Shown here one piece after another: positions 1 to 8,827 of a stretch of DNA of 64,000 nt. Both the position numbers and the translations under genes were made by a program. The notes below the pieces were generated by a model, which saw nothing but the letters and a program-made list of their open reading frames with translations, did not search any database and was not told the origin of the DNA. The DNA comes from BCD1 sp965230565 (GTDB lineage: Bacteria > Bacteroidota > Bacteroidia > Chitinophagales > Saprospiraceae), in assembly GCA_965230565.1 (NCBI GenBank), contig CBDDLH010000016.1, forward strand, positions 1,798,001-1,862,000, given 5' to 3'. Every line of letters starts with the position of its first letter. Position 1 is the first letter of the stretch.

Positions 1-570
1 ATGTTGCCACGACCCCATTGGTCCAACGCCAACAAATACTGTGTCTTGCATATTTCCTTCGGAGTCTGAAATGATAAATTCTGTGGGACTTGTGAACCCC
101 AATTCATAGATGAATCTATCACTTGTTATATTCCATTCTGGATAAAAACAATTTCCACTCGTAGTCAATGTAGTTAAACTGTCCCCATTGCTCTTTATCT
201 TATAAATATTATATCCCAAATCATCCTTGACATGTAATAATACCCAGTCGTTCTCTCCCCATCTCGGACGACTGTAAATATCACCTTGATAGATAACCTT
301 CTTTTCTTTTGTGATCAAATTATATCTGATTACTTCCATTTTTAAAATTGTTTTATCAGCACGACGATAAATAATTTCATCCGAATTGTTAGGATTAAAA
401 TACACAAACCCATTAATGACGGGCTGAGTAGCTGGAAAAAGTAGTTCTCCCTGCATACCTGAGAGTTGGTCAATTTCAATGCATGAAGGCTTGATTTGAT
501 CTTTTGTACATTGAAAGAAGAAAATCATTCCTCCAAATAATAGAAATGATATTAGGTTAGTGGTTTTCAT
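1..570 (-). CDS. Lipoprotein with TolB/WD40-like repeats (C-terminus off the window)
   Basis: Open for 190 codons from an ATG at 570 to the window edge, so the C-terminus is missing. The N-terminus is a short signal peptide with a Cys at residue 21 after a hydrophobic stretch (FFFQC), an imperfect lipobox, so probably a lipoprotein. The rest has beta-propeller-like phrases such as NNSDEIIYRRADK, SRPRWGENDWVLL and CFYPEWNITSDRFIYE, recalling PD40/TolB-type repeats where each blade reports a state. No enzyme motif is visible. Function unknown; the propeller reading is inference from repeat style only. Confidence 0.6.
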   Translation of the reverse strand, partial: MKTTNLISFLLFGGMIFFFQCTKDQIKPSCIEIDQLSGMQGELLFPATQPVINGFVYFNPNNSDEIIYRRADKTILKMEVIRYNLITKEKKVIYQGDIYSRPRWGENDWVLLHVKDDLGYNIYKIKSNGDSLTTLTTSGNCFYPEWNITSDRFIYELGFTSPTEFIISDSEGNMQDTVFVGVGPMGSWQH

Positions 571-742
571 TAGTCAGGAATTTATTGAAAAGTAAACATA
601 ATATTAAGAAGTTACCAGTTTAATCCACAATAAATGACCAAGCCAAGAAAAGGTGAAGCAAAAGCAGGGTAACATATTGACTTCTAATCTCAAATTCTCA
701 GCCTTGTATTAATCATAATTCAAGTTTAGTTATAAAATAAAA

Positions 743-780
743 TGCCCGGGCCTTCAAGTGAAGACCCGGGTATTTTTTCT
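743..780 (-). terminator. Hairpin terminator downstream of mdh
   Basis: CCCGGG at 745-750 and CTTC at 752-755 pair with GAAG at 760-763 and CCCGGG at 765-770. T-rich sequence lies on both sides, so it can work in both directions. On the minus strand it lies about 80 bases after the mdh stop. Confidence 0.7.
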
Positions 781-860
781 TCGACAAGATATCGCCTTTC
801 CCACGTTCATGCCATAGCAAAGGCAAAACCTTGTCAGAGTTCTCTTATCATGCTTGATTA

Positions 861-1796
861 TTAAAGCAATCCCATTCCATCGAATACTTCCTTTACAGAA
901 CGAACAGCCCCTGCTGAAGCATTCAATAATTCCATTTCATCTTCGTTCAAGTTCAATTCAATGATCTCTTCAATACCGTTTCTGCCTAATTTCACAGGAA
1001 CACCGAGGAAAAGGTCATCAATTCCATACTCACCGGAAAGTCTTACGCAACATGGGAAAATTCTATTCTCATTTCTCAGGATCACTTCTACCATTTGAGC
1101 TGCTGCAGCTCCCGGAGCATACCATGCAGATGTACCCATTAATTTAACGAGTTCACCTCCACCTTTTTTGGTTCTTTCCACAATAGCATTGAGGCTGTCT
1201 TCATCGATCATATCGGTAACCGGCATACCGGCAACAGTTGTATATCTTGGCAGTGGCACCATTGTATCACCGTGACCTCCCATCAATACAGCCTGAATAT
1301 CTTTAGGAGAAACATTCAATGCTTCTGCCAGGAATGCACGATAACGTCCTGTATCGAGAATACCTGCCATACCAAACACTTTGGAAGAATCCAGTCCTGA
1401 TGCTTCGTAAGCAGCATAAGTCATCACGTCCAACGGGTTGGAAACCACAATGATGATTGGGCTTTTGGAGTGTTCCATGATGGATTTTGTAACAGTGGTT
1501 ACGATCTTGGCATTGGTGGAAATCAAATCATCACGGCTCATTCCCGGCTTACGTGGAATACCAGCTGTGATCACTACCACGTCAGAGTTGGCAGTATCTT
1601 TATAATCTTCAGTTCCAAGGACACGGGTACTGTAATAATCAATGGGTGCCTGCTGCCAGGTATCCAAAGCTTTACCGCGGGCAAGGTCTCCCTGAATGTC
1701 CAGTAAAACTACTTCATTTACAAGGTCTTTGTGGGCTAATACATTGGCGACTGTAGCTCCAACATTACCTGCTCCCACTACGGTTACTTTGCTCAT
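861..1796 (-). CDS. mdh: Malate dehydrogenase
   Basis: Cytoplasmic TCA-cycle enzyme that interconverts malate and oxaloacetate with NAD. The 311-aa length is normal for the LDH-like bacterial MDH group. Visible motifs: NAD-binding GAGNVG at residues 8-13; the substrate-specificity loop IPRKPGMSRDD around residues 80-90, whose Arg binds the substrate and separates malate from lactate dehydrogenases; and the catalytic GGHGD around residue 174. It is monocistronic, with its own hairpin terminator and a -7 box TACATTTG (minus strand, 1877-1884) about 80 bases upstream of the ATG. It is divergent from the neighbouring metalloprotease. Confidence 0.95.
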   Translation of the reverse strand: MSKVTVVGAGNVGATVANVLAHKDLVNEVVLLDIQGDLARGKALDTWQQAPIDYYSTRVLGTEDYKDTANSDVVVITAGIPRKPGMSRDDLISTNAKIVTTVTKSIMEHSKSPIIIVVSNPLDVMTYAAYEASGLDSSKVFGMAGILDTGRYRAFLAEALNVSPKDIQAVLMGGHGDTMVPLPRYTTVAGMPVTDMIDEDSLNAIVERTKKGGGELVKLMGTSAWYAPGAAAAQMVEVILRNENRIFPCCVRLSGEYGIDDLFLGVPVKLGRNGIEEIIELNLNEDEMELLNASAGAVRSVKEVFDGMGLL

Positions 1797-1876
1797 AATA
1801 AAAAATATTTATTTTGTATAAAGAATATAAAATCAGTTCGTTCAAAAAAACAAAAAACGGGCTTGATTGTTGGCCA

Positions 1877-1884
1877 CAAATGTA
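1877..1884 (-). promoter_or_regulatory. Promoter -7 box for mdh
   Basis: The minus strand reads TACATTTG, an exact match to the Bacteroidota -7 consensus TAnnTTTG, 81 bases upstream of the mdh ATG. No convincing -33 TTG lies at the usual distance, so this is a moderate call. Confidence 0.45.
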
Positions 1885-1958
1885 GTAAATTAAAGGAGTT
1901 TGTTAAACTCAAGACCAAAGAATTAAACAATTTTCGTCCAAACTATTGCCTATTTGAT

Positions 1959-1966
1959 TAAATTTG
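1959..1966 (+). promoter_or_regulatory. Promoter -7 box for the first metalloprotease
   Basis: TAAATTTG matches TAnnTTTG exactly and lies 41 bases before the ATG at 2008. It overlaps the upstream in-frame ATG at 1954, which would therefore lie outside the transcript. This supports 2008 as the start. A good -33 element is not obvious. Confidence 0.5.
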
Positions 1967-2007
1967 TGGCCGCAATAAGAAAAATGACATTTCTAAAAGA
2001 AAAAATT

Positions 2008-3540
2008 ATGTTCAAAAAAGCAATTCTCATCTTTATTTTGGCCATCACTGCTGCCGGTTTCAGTTTTGGTCAGGCTCTTCATGAACCTTGTGGTACTACC
2101 TATGATATGCAAGTGGAAATCCTGGAAAGAACCAGAGCCAATAAAGATATTTTACGTACAAACCCTATTATGGAACGCAGTACCGTATGGGTACCATTGA
2201 GATTTCACCTGGTAGCCAAAAATGACGGTACCGGTGCAGTATCTGAGCAAAAAGTTTACGATCAGGTTTGTGAACTTAACGAAACATATGCGGTAATGGA
2301 TCTTCAGTTTTATCTGAAAGAATTCAACTACGTCAATAACACAACCATGTATTCGGATCATGAGGGTACTTCATTCCTCATGCAAAGTAACAGAGATAAT
2401 GCAGCCATCAACGTTTTTGTGGTTCAGGATGCCGGAGGTATTCCAAACGTTTCCGAAACCCTGGGATATTTCTCTCCTAATTTTGACTGGCTCGTTATGA
2501 GGATCGATGAGATTGGACGATTCAAAAAGACCTTGTCTCATGAGATTGGCCACTTCTTCAGTCTGGCCCACCCATTCCTTGGATGGGAAGTTCCTAACCA
2601 CTACGATCCGGATAATTTTCCAACAGGACAGGTAGGAGTTAATTCTCCTGTTAATACTCCTAATGAGCTGCAGGATGGTAGCAATTGCGATGAGGCTGCT
2701 GATCTCGTCTGTGACACACCTCCTGATTACAATTTTGGATTCCTCTGGAATACATGTAATTATACTGGAGGCGCCATGGATCCCAGCGGAACCCTTGTTG
2801 ACCCAATGGAAGTCAATATCATGAGCTACTTCCTGGATTGCGAACCTGCAGACTACACTTTCACCGGGGATCAGTCAGACTTGATTATCACCGACCTGAA
2901 CACACAGGCCAGAGCATACATCCGTCCAAATTATGTACCTACACATGCACCGGTCACGGGTGTTCCTGAAATCACTACTCCAGCCTATGATGAAAATATT
3001 CCTGCATATAATGTAGTTCAGCTGGAATGGACTCCAGTAGAAGGAGCCACACACTATTTCCTTGAAATCTCCAGACTGAGCTCTTTTTCTACCAACTTCT
3101 GGCGTTATAAGGAGACTGTTTACGGAACTTCCAAAACGCTTTATATCGATATGGAACCTGACAAGAACTACTACTGGAGAGTAAGAGCAGTAAATGAGGC
3201 CAGAACTTGTGCGACTTTTTCAGATAACGGAAAATTCAGAACCGGTACTACCGTAGCGGTAGATCAAATTACCCAGGTAAGTGATTTCAAAGTTTTACCT
3301 AATCCGGTTTCCAGTAATGAAGATCTTCAATTCCGCCTTGATGTTTCAGAAGGTTTTGAAGGACAAGTCAGCCTCATCGATATCACCGGTAAGGTAGTAA
3401 GACAATTGCCTCAACAGTTTTTTGCCGAAGGTCAAAACCTCTACAACTTCCCATTAAACGGAGAAGCGCCTGGTGTTTACTTCGTGAACCTCAATTCCCG
3501 GAAAGGGAAAGTTACCAGAAAAGTTGTAATCACTCAATAA
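2008..3540 (+). CDS. Secreted M43-type zinc metalloprotease with T9SS sorting domain
   Basis: Predicted secreted protease of 510 aa. The start at 2008 gives a clean signal peptide (MFKKAILIFILAITAAGFSFGQ-like); the upstream in-frame ATG at 1954 sits in the promoter. The metzincin zinc motif HEIGHFFSLAH begins near residue 178 and a Met-turn (NIMSYF) is at about 272, as in pappalysin/cytophagalysin-like M43 enzymes. Next comes a fibronectin-III-like segment (LEWTPVEGATHYFLEIS ... NYYWRVRAV), then a C-terminal type A T9SS sorting domain (VLPNPVS ... GVYFVNLNS ... KVVITQ). It should be exported by Sec, cross the outer membrane via T9SS and end up secreted or surface-bound. Substrate unknown. A paralogue follows at 3895. 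Confidence 0.88.
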   Translation: MFKKAILIFILAITAAGFSFGQALHEPCGTTYDMQVEILERTRANKDILRTNPIMERSTVWVPLRFHLVAKNDGTGAVSEQKVYDQVCELNETYAVMDLQFYLKEFNYVNNTTMYSDHEGTSFLMQSNRDNAAINVFVVQDAGGIPNVSETLGYFSPNFDWLVMRIDEIGRFKKTLSHEIGHFFSLAHPFLGWEVPNHYDPDNFPTGQVGVNSPVNTPNELQDGSNCDEAADLVCDTPPDYNFGFLWNTCNYTGGAMDPSGTLVDPMEVNIMSYFLDCEPADYTFTGDQSDLIITDLNTQARAYIRPNYVPTHAPVTGVPEITTPAYDENIPAYNVVQLEWTPVEGATHYFLEISRLSSFSTNFWRYKETVYGTSKTLYIDMEPDKNYYWRVRAVNEARTCATFSDNGKFRTGTTVAVDQITQVSDFKVLPNPVSSNEDLQFRLDVSEGFEGQVSLIDITGKVVRQLPQQFFAEGQNLYNFPLNGEAPGVYFVNLNSRKGKVTRKVVITQ

Positions 3541-3616
3541 TTCATAATTGGTTTCAACCATTGGCTGCTGAATATTGTATTATGATTACTCAGTAAAATA
3601 AATTGAAACATATGTC

Positions 3617-3650
3617 ATCCCTAATTTTGGTTAAAACCAAAATTAGGGAT
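3617..3650. repeat. Perfect 16-bp hairpin (dispersed hairpin family, copy 1)
   Basis: The arms at 3617-3632 and 3635-3650 are perfectly complementary with an AA loop (ATCCCTAATTTTGGTT and its complement). It lies 77 bases after the metalloprotease stop and may end its transcript, although the downstream T-run is weak. The sequence following it shares 16 identical bases (CTTAAGATTATCAAAC, 3661-3676) with the sequence following the similar hairpin at 11444, so it also looks like a dispersed repeat. Confidence 0.7.
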
Positions 3651-3834
3651 TTGTGAGTACCTTAAGATTATCAAACGAGGTAGAACAGGTAGTTGAACCT
3701 GAGATAAAATACCTGAAGTTCGCTATTGGAGATAGAATTGAACCAAAATGATCACAAATTGCCGTAAAATGTTTAAAAGTCTTTGGTTTCAATATAGTGT
3801 TAGGAGATTTGATAATGCCAGGCTATCAGAAAAC

Positions 3835-3868
3835 ATCCCGAATTTTGACAAATGTCAAAATTCGGGAT
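3835..3868. repeat. Perfect 16-bp hairpin in the leader of the second metalloprotease
   Basis: The arms at 3835-3850 and 3853-3868 pair perfectly around an AA loop (ATCCCGAATTTTGACA and its complement). The architecture matches the hairpin at 3617. It ends 26 bases before the ATG at 3895, so it would sit in the 5' leader and could block or protect that mRNA, or simply be a mobile palindrome. Confidence 0.65.
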
Positions 3869-3894
3869 GAGTCATGTTTTTTAAAACTAGTATG

Positions 3895-5373
3895 ATGAAT
3901 TTAAAACGCTCCTTTGTTTTACTCTTTTTGATGTTATCCATTTCATATCTGACAACTGCCCAGGATGTAGACCGATTTTGCGCTACAACCGACGGCAAAG
4001 TGGAATGGCTCAAAAAATATCAATCCAATCCCGGTGTTTTTGAAAAAACCGACGAAATATTTTTTGTACCTCTGACCATACATGTTGTAGGAACTGATGA
4101 AGGTACAGGGTTCTTTGGCCTCGAAAGAATACTCAAAGCTTTTTGTACGCTTAATGAAGATTTTGTAGAAGCTAATATCCGTTTTTTCATAGAAGGAGAT
4201 ATCAGATATATTTATAACTCAGAATATGCCATCCATGATTTTGGAGTAGGATGGCAGATGATGCAGGAGCACAATGTATCCAATACCATCAATTGTTACA
4301 TTGTAGAAGATCCTGCCGGTGCCTGTGGTTATGCCTATTATGGTGCAGGAATCGCCCTTAAAAAGACTTGTATTGGCCCCAGTGATCACACCTGGGCACA
4401 TGAAATTGGACATTACCTTTCTCTTCCCCATACCTTTTATGGGTGGGAAGGAGAAACACCCGATTTTAATTCACCTGCCCCTAACTCGATCAGCGGAACG
4501 CAGGTAGAAAAAGTCGATGGCTCCAATTGTGGATCTGCAGCGGATGGATTCTGCGATACTCCACCGGATTATTTAAGTTACCGATGGAACTGCAATGGTC
4601 AGGGATTGAGCGGGGTGGAACAAATGGACCCCGACGGAGAATCATTTCGTTCCGATGGGTCGTTCTTTATGTCATACGCTAATGATGAATGTAGCAATCG
4701 CTTTTCAGAAGAGCAGATTCAGGCGATGAGGGTTAATCTGGAGGACGACAGACCTAATCTGCTGTACAATCAAACTTTTGTGGAACACCTTCCTGATGTG
4801 GAAGTATCTCTGACCAGCCCTGAGTACGAAGAAGTAACAGATGACCCAACACCAGGTGTAATGCTCACCTGGGAGCCTATTGATAATGCAACCAATTATA
4901 TCGTTCAGGTCAATCCTTTTCCGGCATTCAGTTTTGCCTTATTCGAATACAATACCAATGAATCCAGCGTTTTGGTAGAAGGCCTTGAAGAAGACAGAAA
5001 CTATTACTGGAGAGTAAAACCTTATAGCGCTTACTCCTCCTGCATACCATTTTCCGAAACCGGAAAATTCAGAACAGGTTTCATTACAACGGACACCAAC
5101 GATCTGACAGAAATTGGACCAGAGCTCCTCGCCTACCCTAACCCGGCAAAACAGGAAAACAATCTGACCATCGAATTTTTCCTTACGGAAACGGAGGAGG
5201 TTGAGTTGTCCCTGATGAATGGTACGGGCAAGGAAGTGTTTTTCACAAAAGTCATGGGGAACAGAGGAAATAATGCAGAAGAATTATCCCTGAGTAAATT
5301 ACCTGCAGGAGTTTACTACCTGACTTTGGTTAATCAAAACGGGAGATTCATTGAAAAAGTGGTGATTCAATAA
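3895..5373 (+). CDS. Secreted M43-type zinc metalloprotease with T9SS sorting domain (paralogue)
   Basis: A 492-aa paralogue of the preceding protease, with the same order: signal peptide, M43-like catalytic domain, fibronectin-III-like segment, T9SS type A tail. The zinc motif HEIGHYLSLPH begins near residue 169 and the Met-turn FMSYAND is near 259. The Cys pattern around DGSNCG ... GFCDTPPDY matches its neighbour (DGSNCD ... VCDTPPDY), and both have NYYWRV in the Fn3-like part. The start at 3895 is preferred; in-frame ATGs at 3892 and 3874 are also possible. Tandem duplication with divergence is the likely origin. Substrates unknown. Confidence 0.87.
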   Translation: MNLKRSFVLLFLMLSISYLTTAQDVDRFCATTDGKVEWLKKYQSNPGVFEKTDEIFFVPLTIHVVGTDEGTGFFGLERILKAFCTLNEDFVEANIRFFIEGDIRYIYNSEYAIHDFGVGWQMMQEHNVSNTINCYIVEDPAGACGYAYYGAGIALKKTCIGPSDHTWAHEIGHYLSLPHTFYGWEGETPDFNSPAPNSISGTQVEKVDGSNCGSAADGFCDTPPDYLSYRWNCNGQGLSGVEQMDPDGESFRSDGSFFMSYANDECSNRFSEEQIQAMRVNLEDDRPNLLYNQTFVEHLPDVEVSLTSPEYEEVTDDPTPGVMLTWEPIDNATNYIVQVNPFPAFSFALFEYNTNESSVLVEGLEEDRNYYWRVKPYSAYSSCIPFSETGKFRTGFITTDTNDLTEIGPELLAYPNPAKQENNLTIEFFLTETEEVELSLMNGTGKEVFFTKVMGNRGNNAEELSLSKLPAGVYYLTLVNQNGRFIEKVVIQ

Positions 5374-5386
5374 ATCGAAAGATCCT

Positions 5387-6373
5387 TCACCACCGGATCG
5401 GATGAAACTTCACCTGCCCCAGCCCATTAAACTCTATGGCCGGAGCAGGAACCTTCACAAAATTGAAAGTGTAAAAAAGCGTTTTCAGGAATTTGCTTTT
5501 TGTTTTGATTTTCGTCAGATCCACATCCAAAGAAATATATCCCTGCCGGTAGCGGGGAAACTGATCAGGGGGCAGCTGGAAAGTTGCCCCTTCTTCATTG
5601 GTCCAGGTATTGGCATAACCGCCATAGAGATTTTCAGCGCTGTACCCTACTGACAAATTCAGCCATTCCGGAAAAAACCGATTATCTTTTTTCAGGAAAA
5701 GGTTTGGACTAAAAGAAAGCCAAAGGGTCAGGGAGTTATAATCCTTGAGGAATAATTCTCCGTAATTGGTTCCAAACAACTCTCTGGCCCGGATGGCAGG
5801 AGTTGTAACGGATTGCCCGTCAACCGAATAAACAGGTGTTTCAGGGTAACGAATAGGAGGTGCGGAGATCTTCAACATAAACCGCTGCTCATCCCAAAAA
5901 TGCTGTTGCGTCGCAAACATGGCTGCTCCCAGCGCATTAAATCCCATATCCGACCAGGAGAACCCCCACTTGGCTGAGTGCCCATCCATCACTTCCAGGC
6001 TTGTTTGTAACAACATTCCTACACCCACACCTGTCCAGATCGAAGGGCCTTTACGGACACCGGTCCATCTGGCTCCGGCATAAGCAATCCTGGCCTGGGT
6101 ATAGGTAGTCAAAAGGTGTCCCGTTTTATCCATCTGTTTCCACTCTCCCATATCGGCAAAGGTGTGGAATTTGGTCAAATCATAATTTTTATACCAAACA
6201 TGATACAGGCCAAAGGTTGCCCCGCCATAGGCAGCAGTTGTTCCCGCAAGGGAGTACCAAAACCTGTTTTTATTAAGGGTATCCGAGGGAGTGAGAAAAG
6301 AGACCTTGTTTTCCTGGGCCTGAATTACCAAAGGAAATAAAAGGAATAGGGTGAGGATCAATTTTCGGGACAT
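5387..6373 (-). CDS. DUF2279 family periplasmic/envelope protein
   Basis: A 328-aa protein with an N-terminal signal peptide (LILTLFLLFPLVIQAQ). The middle part has the features I associate with DUF2279/YfiM-like proteins: DKTGHLLTTYTQARIAYAGARWTG, then a hydrophobic stretch and DGHSAKWGFSWSDMGFNALGA. The C-terminal half is rich in aromatic residues and may be beta-rich. Role unknown. It runs convergent to the upstream protease with a 13-base gap, and downstream of the prohibitin gene, separated by a repeat hairpin. Confidence 0.7.
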   Translation of the reverse strand: MSRKLILTLFLLFPLVIQAQENKVSFLTPSDTLNKNRFWYSLAGTTAAYGGATFGLYHVWYKNYDLTKFHTFADMGEWKQMDKTGHLLTTYTQARIAYAGARWTGVRKGPSIWTGVGVGMLLQTSLEVMDGHSAKWGFSWSDMGFNALGAAMFATQQHFWDEQRFMLKISAPPIRYPETPVYSVDGQSVTTPAIRARELFGTNYGELFLKDYNSLTLWLSFSPNLFLKKDNRFFPEWLNLSVGYSAENLYGGYANTWTNEEGATFQLPPDQFPRYRQGYISLDVDLTKIKTKSKFLKTLFYTFNFVKVPAPAIEFNGLGQVKFHPIRW

Positions 6374-6382
6374 GAGTGGGTG

Positions 6383-6455
6383 GTTGCTGGTTACAAGTTA
6401 CTGGTTGCTGGTTAAATGCAAAGAAAAACAAGTAACCAGCAACCAGTAACCAGAA
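6383..6455. repeat. Inverted/direct repeats of GGTTGCTGGTTAC
   Basis: ACTGGTTGCTGGTTA at 6400-6414 pairs perfectly with 6433-6447 (18-base loop), and a further direct copy begins at 6391. The same 16-mer ACTGGTTGCTGGTTAC recurs at 22499-22514. It lies just after the prohibitin stop on the minus strand but lacks a terminator T-run. It looks like a genome-specific dispersed repeat. Confidence 0.65.
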
Positions 6456-6462
6456 ACCAATA

Positions 6463-7308
6463 TTAATTTCCGCCGAGGATCAACGGTAATCCGTCACCTC
6501 CACTACCGCCAACTACAATGACTTTGGAATTAGGAGATTCTGAAAGTTTGATCGTAGCTTCAATACCTTTATCACGGAGAATATTCTCAGTAAGACTGGC
6601 ATTCAGGATACGGTTGGCATCTGCTTTGGCCTGGGCCTCGATGGTCTTACGCTCCGCTTCCTGCCTTTCTTGTTGAAGAATATACTCATACTTCAAGGCT
6701 TTCTGTTCAGCTTCGATTTTATCCTCGATAGCTGTTTTTACCTTGTCCGGTAATTCAATATCACGGATGAGGGTAGCTCTGAGATCCACATAGTTTTCAC
6801 CAAGTTTTTCTTCGAGATTCTTTTGAATCATGCCCTGAACCTCATCCCGACGAGTAGAATAGAGTTCCTCCGGGTTAAATTTACCAAGAATTTGTCTGGC
6901 AGAGGATCTCAGTTCCGGCACCACCAGGGAAGTAAGGTAGTCTTCTCCGAATTTTTCGTGCAAATAACCCACCTGGCTATATTGAGGATTAACACGAATA
7001 GAAATATCTACCTTGATGTTCAAACCATTACTGGAAAGTACTTCCAACGGTTCAGACAATTGCTTTTCACGTACATCATAAACGTACATATCATTCCAGG
7101 GTGCAATCACATGAAAACCCGGAGTATATATTTTTTCTTTATCAAGACCGCCACCAAAAGTGCGGAAAAGTACACCTCTGTGCCCCGCATCAATGGTCAG
7201 GAAGGTAGCACTTGAAAACATGATGATCACCAGCAGAACGATAAATCCGATAATTGCTGTGGTTAGGAATTTCGGAGAGATTGGTTTGATATTCTTTTGT
7301 TGTTCCAT
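6463..7308 (-). CDS. Prohibitin/SPFH-domain membrane protein
   Basis: A 281-aa membrane-anchored SPFH protein. One N-terminal transmembrane helix (residues about 15-37, FLTTAIIGFIVLLVIIMFSS) is followed by a prohibitin-type band-7 domain (AGHRGVLFRTFGGG, PGFHVIAPW, SLVVPELRSSARQILGKF) and a long charged coiled coil (KVKTAIEDKIEAEQKALKYEYILQQER). A Gly-rich tail ends the protein. Prohibitin homologues form membrane rings linked to membrane-protein quality control and lipid microdomains; the partner here is unknown. It appears monocistronic. Confidence 0.88.
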   Translation of the reverse strand: MEQQKNIKPISPKFLTTAIIGFIVLLVIIMFSSATFLTIDAGHRGVLFRTFGGGLDKEKIYTPGFHVIAPWNDMYVYDVREKQLSEPLEVLSSNGLNIKVDISIRVNPQYSQVGYLHEKFGEDYLTSLVVPELRSSARQILGKFNPEELYSTRRDEVQGMIQKNLEEKLGENYVDLRATLIRDIELPDKVKTAIEDKIEAEQKALKYEYILQQERQEAERKTIEAQAKADANRILNASLTENILRDKGIEATIKLSESPNSKVIVVGGSGGDGLPLILGGN

Positions 7309-7441
7309 TATTATTTAATTGTTTAATTATTGTTTTTACACCGGGCCGTACATAAGCTAAACCGGCAAAATGAAATATTATTTAAAATTTTCTTTCTTCA
7401 AAATCTATTTCGATAAACAAGATGTTTTTCACGATATAGGA

Positions 7442-7453
7442 GGTCGATCGACC
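7442..7453. repeat. Perfect 12-bp palindrome in the 7.3-7.7 kb intergenic region
   Basis: GGTCGATCGACC is self-complementary and lies between the divergent prohibitin and PorP/SprF genes. It could be an operator, but nothing identifies a regulator. Apart from this and the PorP/SprF promoter, the 380-base intergenic stretch shows nothing recognisable. Confidence 0.3.
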
Positions 7454-7636
7454 CGAAGGAAAAGCACTAATCATAAGTGGTTGGTTTTATTATGCCAAAG
7501 ATAATAATTTCCTTCTTTCCCAACCATTTTTCTGTTTTTGTCGTACATTAGTTAAAAATAAACAATCTGAACTTTGTCAAGTTCACATTTACGGCTACTT
7601 TAGAGCCTTTAAATCCTTAAAACAGGATTGCGCTTA

Positions 7637-7665
7637 TTGCATTTTATCAAAATTATATATCTTTC
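7637..7665 (+). promoter_or_regulatory. Promoter for PorP/SprF gene
   Basis: TTG at 7637-7639 and TATCTTTC at 7658-7665 (one mismatch to TAnnTTTG) are 18 bases apart. Transcription would start near 7672, 18 bases before the ATG at 7690. This rules out the in-frame TTG at 7669 as a start. Confidence 0.5.
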
Positions 7666-7689
7666 GGGTTGAACTACAAAAAAATTTCT

Positions 7690-8754
7690 ATGAAGCTTTT
7701 TAAACCTTTACTCCTATTGACTTTTAGCCTGATCATTGGGTCTGTCAGTGCCCAGGACATGCACTTCACCATGTACAATATGTCTCCTCTGACTATGAAC
7801 CCTGCTTTATCCGGAGCATTTTCGGGTACGGTAAGGCTTGGAGGAATATACAGGAACCAGGCTTTTTCTGTTTCCAATGCTCGCTCTTACAGCACGCCAT
7901 CATTTTACGCAGATGCACCGATCATCCGGGGCTTCAGAAAGCAGGACTGGGTAGGTGTTGGTATTTCTTTTTTAAGTGACAAATCAGGTTTTCTCAAACT
8001 TGAAACGACCCGTGCAGCCCTTTCTGCAAGTTACCACTTTGGGCTCAACAAAGCTGGCACCTCTGTACTGACGCTTGGTTTCCAGGCTGGAAGTACCTCC
8101 CGGAAGATTACACAACCTGATCCACAAGATAATAATTATGTGGCCATAGCTGCCAGTGAAATATTCCCAACCAGCGTTGGAGGTGGAGGAGCCGGAGGTA
8201 TTGGTGACCCTGCTTTGAATGCTAATGATAAAATGTTAGGAAGTTATGCTGCCGGATTATTGTTCCGCACCGTGATCAATGATGACTCCAGATTCGAATT
8301 AGGAGTTTCTGCTGCTCACTTCAACTTTTCAAGAAGAACCAATTCAGGTTATGCTTTTGTTGCTACCGGAACCGGATTGAAGCGCCCTCTCCTGATCGCC
8401 GCTCATACCAAGTATGAAATGCCGATCAATGAAAAATTCAGCATTGCACCAACCGCATTCTTCCAGATGGAAGGTACTGCTATGGAAGTTCTTTTCCAGG
8501 GATGGGGAGGTTACCAACTCAATCCGGATATCAAACTTAATTTCGGTTTGGGTTACCGCTTCGGTGATGCGCTGAACGTACTCCTTGGTGCAGATTATAA
8601 AGATCTCAGAGTAGGTCTGGCTTATGATATTACCTTGTCTTCATTGAGTGATGCCAACAATTATAGTGGAGGTGTGGAGATCGGAGCATGGTACATCATT
8701 AAAAAATACAAAAAACCAGTTGTAAAGCCTAAAGTGCTTTGCCCAAGATTTTAA
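7690..8754 (+). CDS. PorP/SprF family outer-membrane protein (T9SS-associated)
   Basis: A 354-aa outer-membrane beta-barrel protein of the PorP/SprF family, which anchors T9SS-related complexes or adhesins. Evidence: signal peptide ending SVSAQ; the family's hallmark start of the mature protein (DMHFTMYNMSPLTMNPALSGAFSGTVRLGGIYRNQ); alternating beta strands; and glycine/aromatic turns to the end (FNFGLGYRFGDALNVLLGADYK-like). The ATG at 7690 is preferred over the TTG at 7669 because the promoter lies at 7637-7665. It is directly followed by the PorE-like OmpA gene, the usual pairing for this family in Bacteroidota. The individual paralogue's client is unknown. Confidence 0.88.
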   Translation: MKLFKPLLLLTFSLIIGSVSAQDMHFTMYNMSPLTMNPALSGAFSGTVRLGGIYRNQAFSVSNARSYSTPSFYADAPIIRGFRKQDWVGVGISFLSDKSGFLKLETTRAALSASYHFGLNKAGTSVLTLGFQAGSTSRKITQPDPQDNNYVAIAASEIFPTSVGGGGAGGIGDPALNANDKMLGSYAAGLLFRTVINDDSRFELGVSAAHFNFSRRTNSGYAFVATGTGLKRPLLIAAHTKYEMPINEKFSIAPTAFFQMEGTAMEVLFQGWGGYQLNPDIKLNFGLGYRFGDALNVLLGADYKDLRVGLAYDITLSSLSDANNYSGGVEIGAWYIIKKYKKPVVKPKVLCPRF

Positions 8755-8827
8755 CACATACGATGCAATAATTTTTTTAAAAATCCAATTTGAAATTTAG
8801 GTATCGTTAAATAATAAAAATAAGGAG

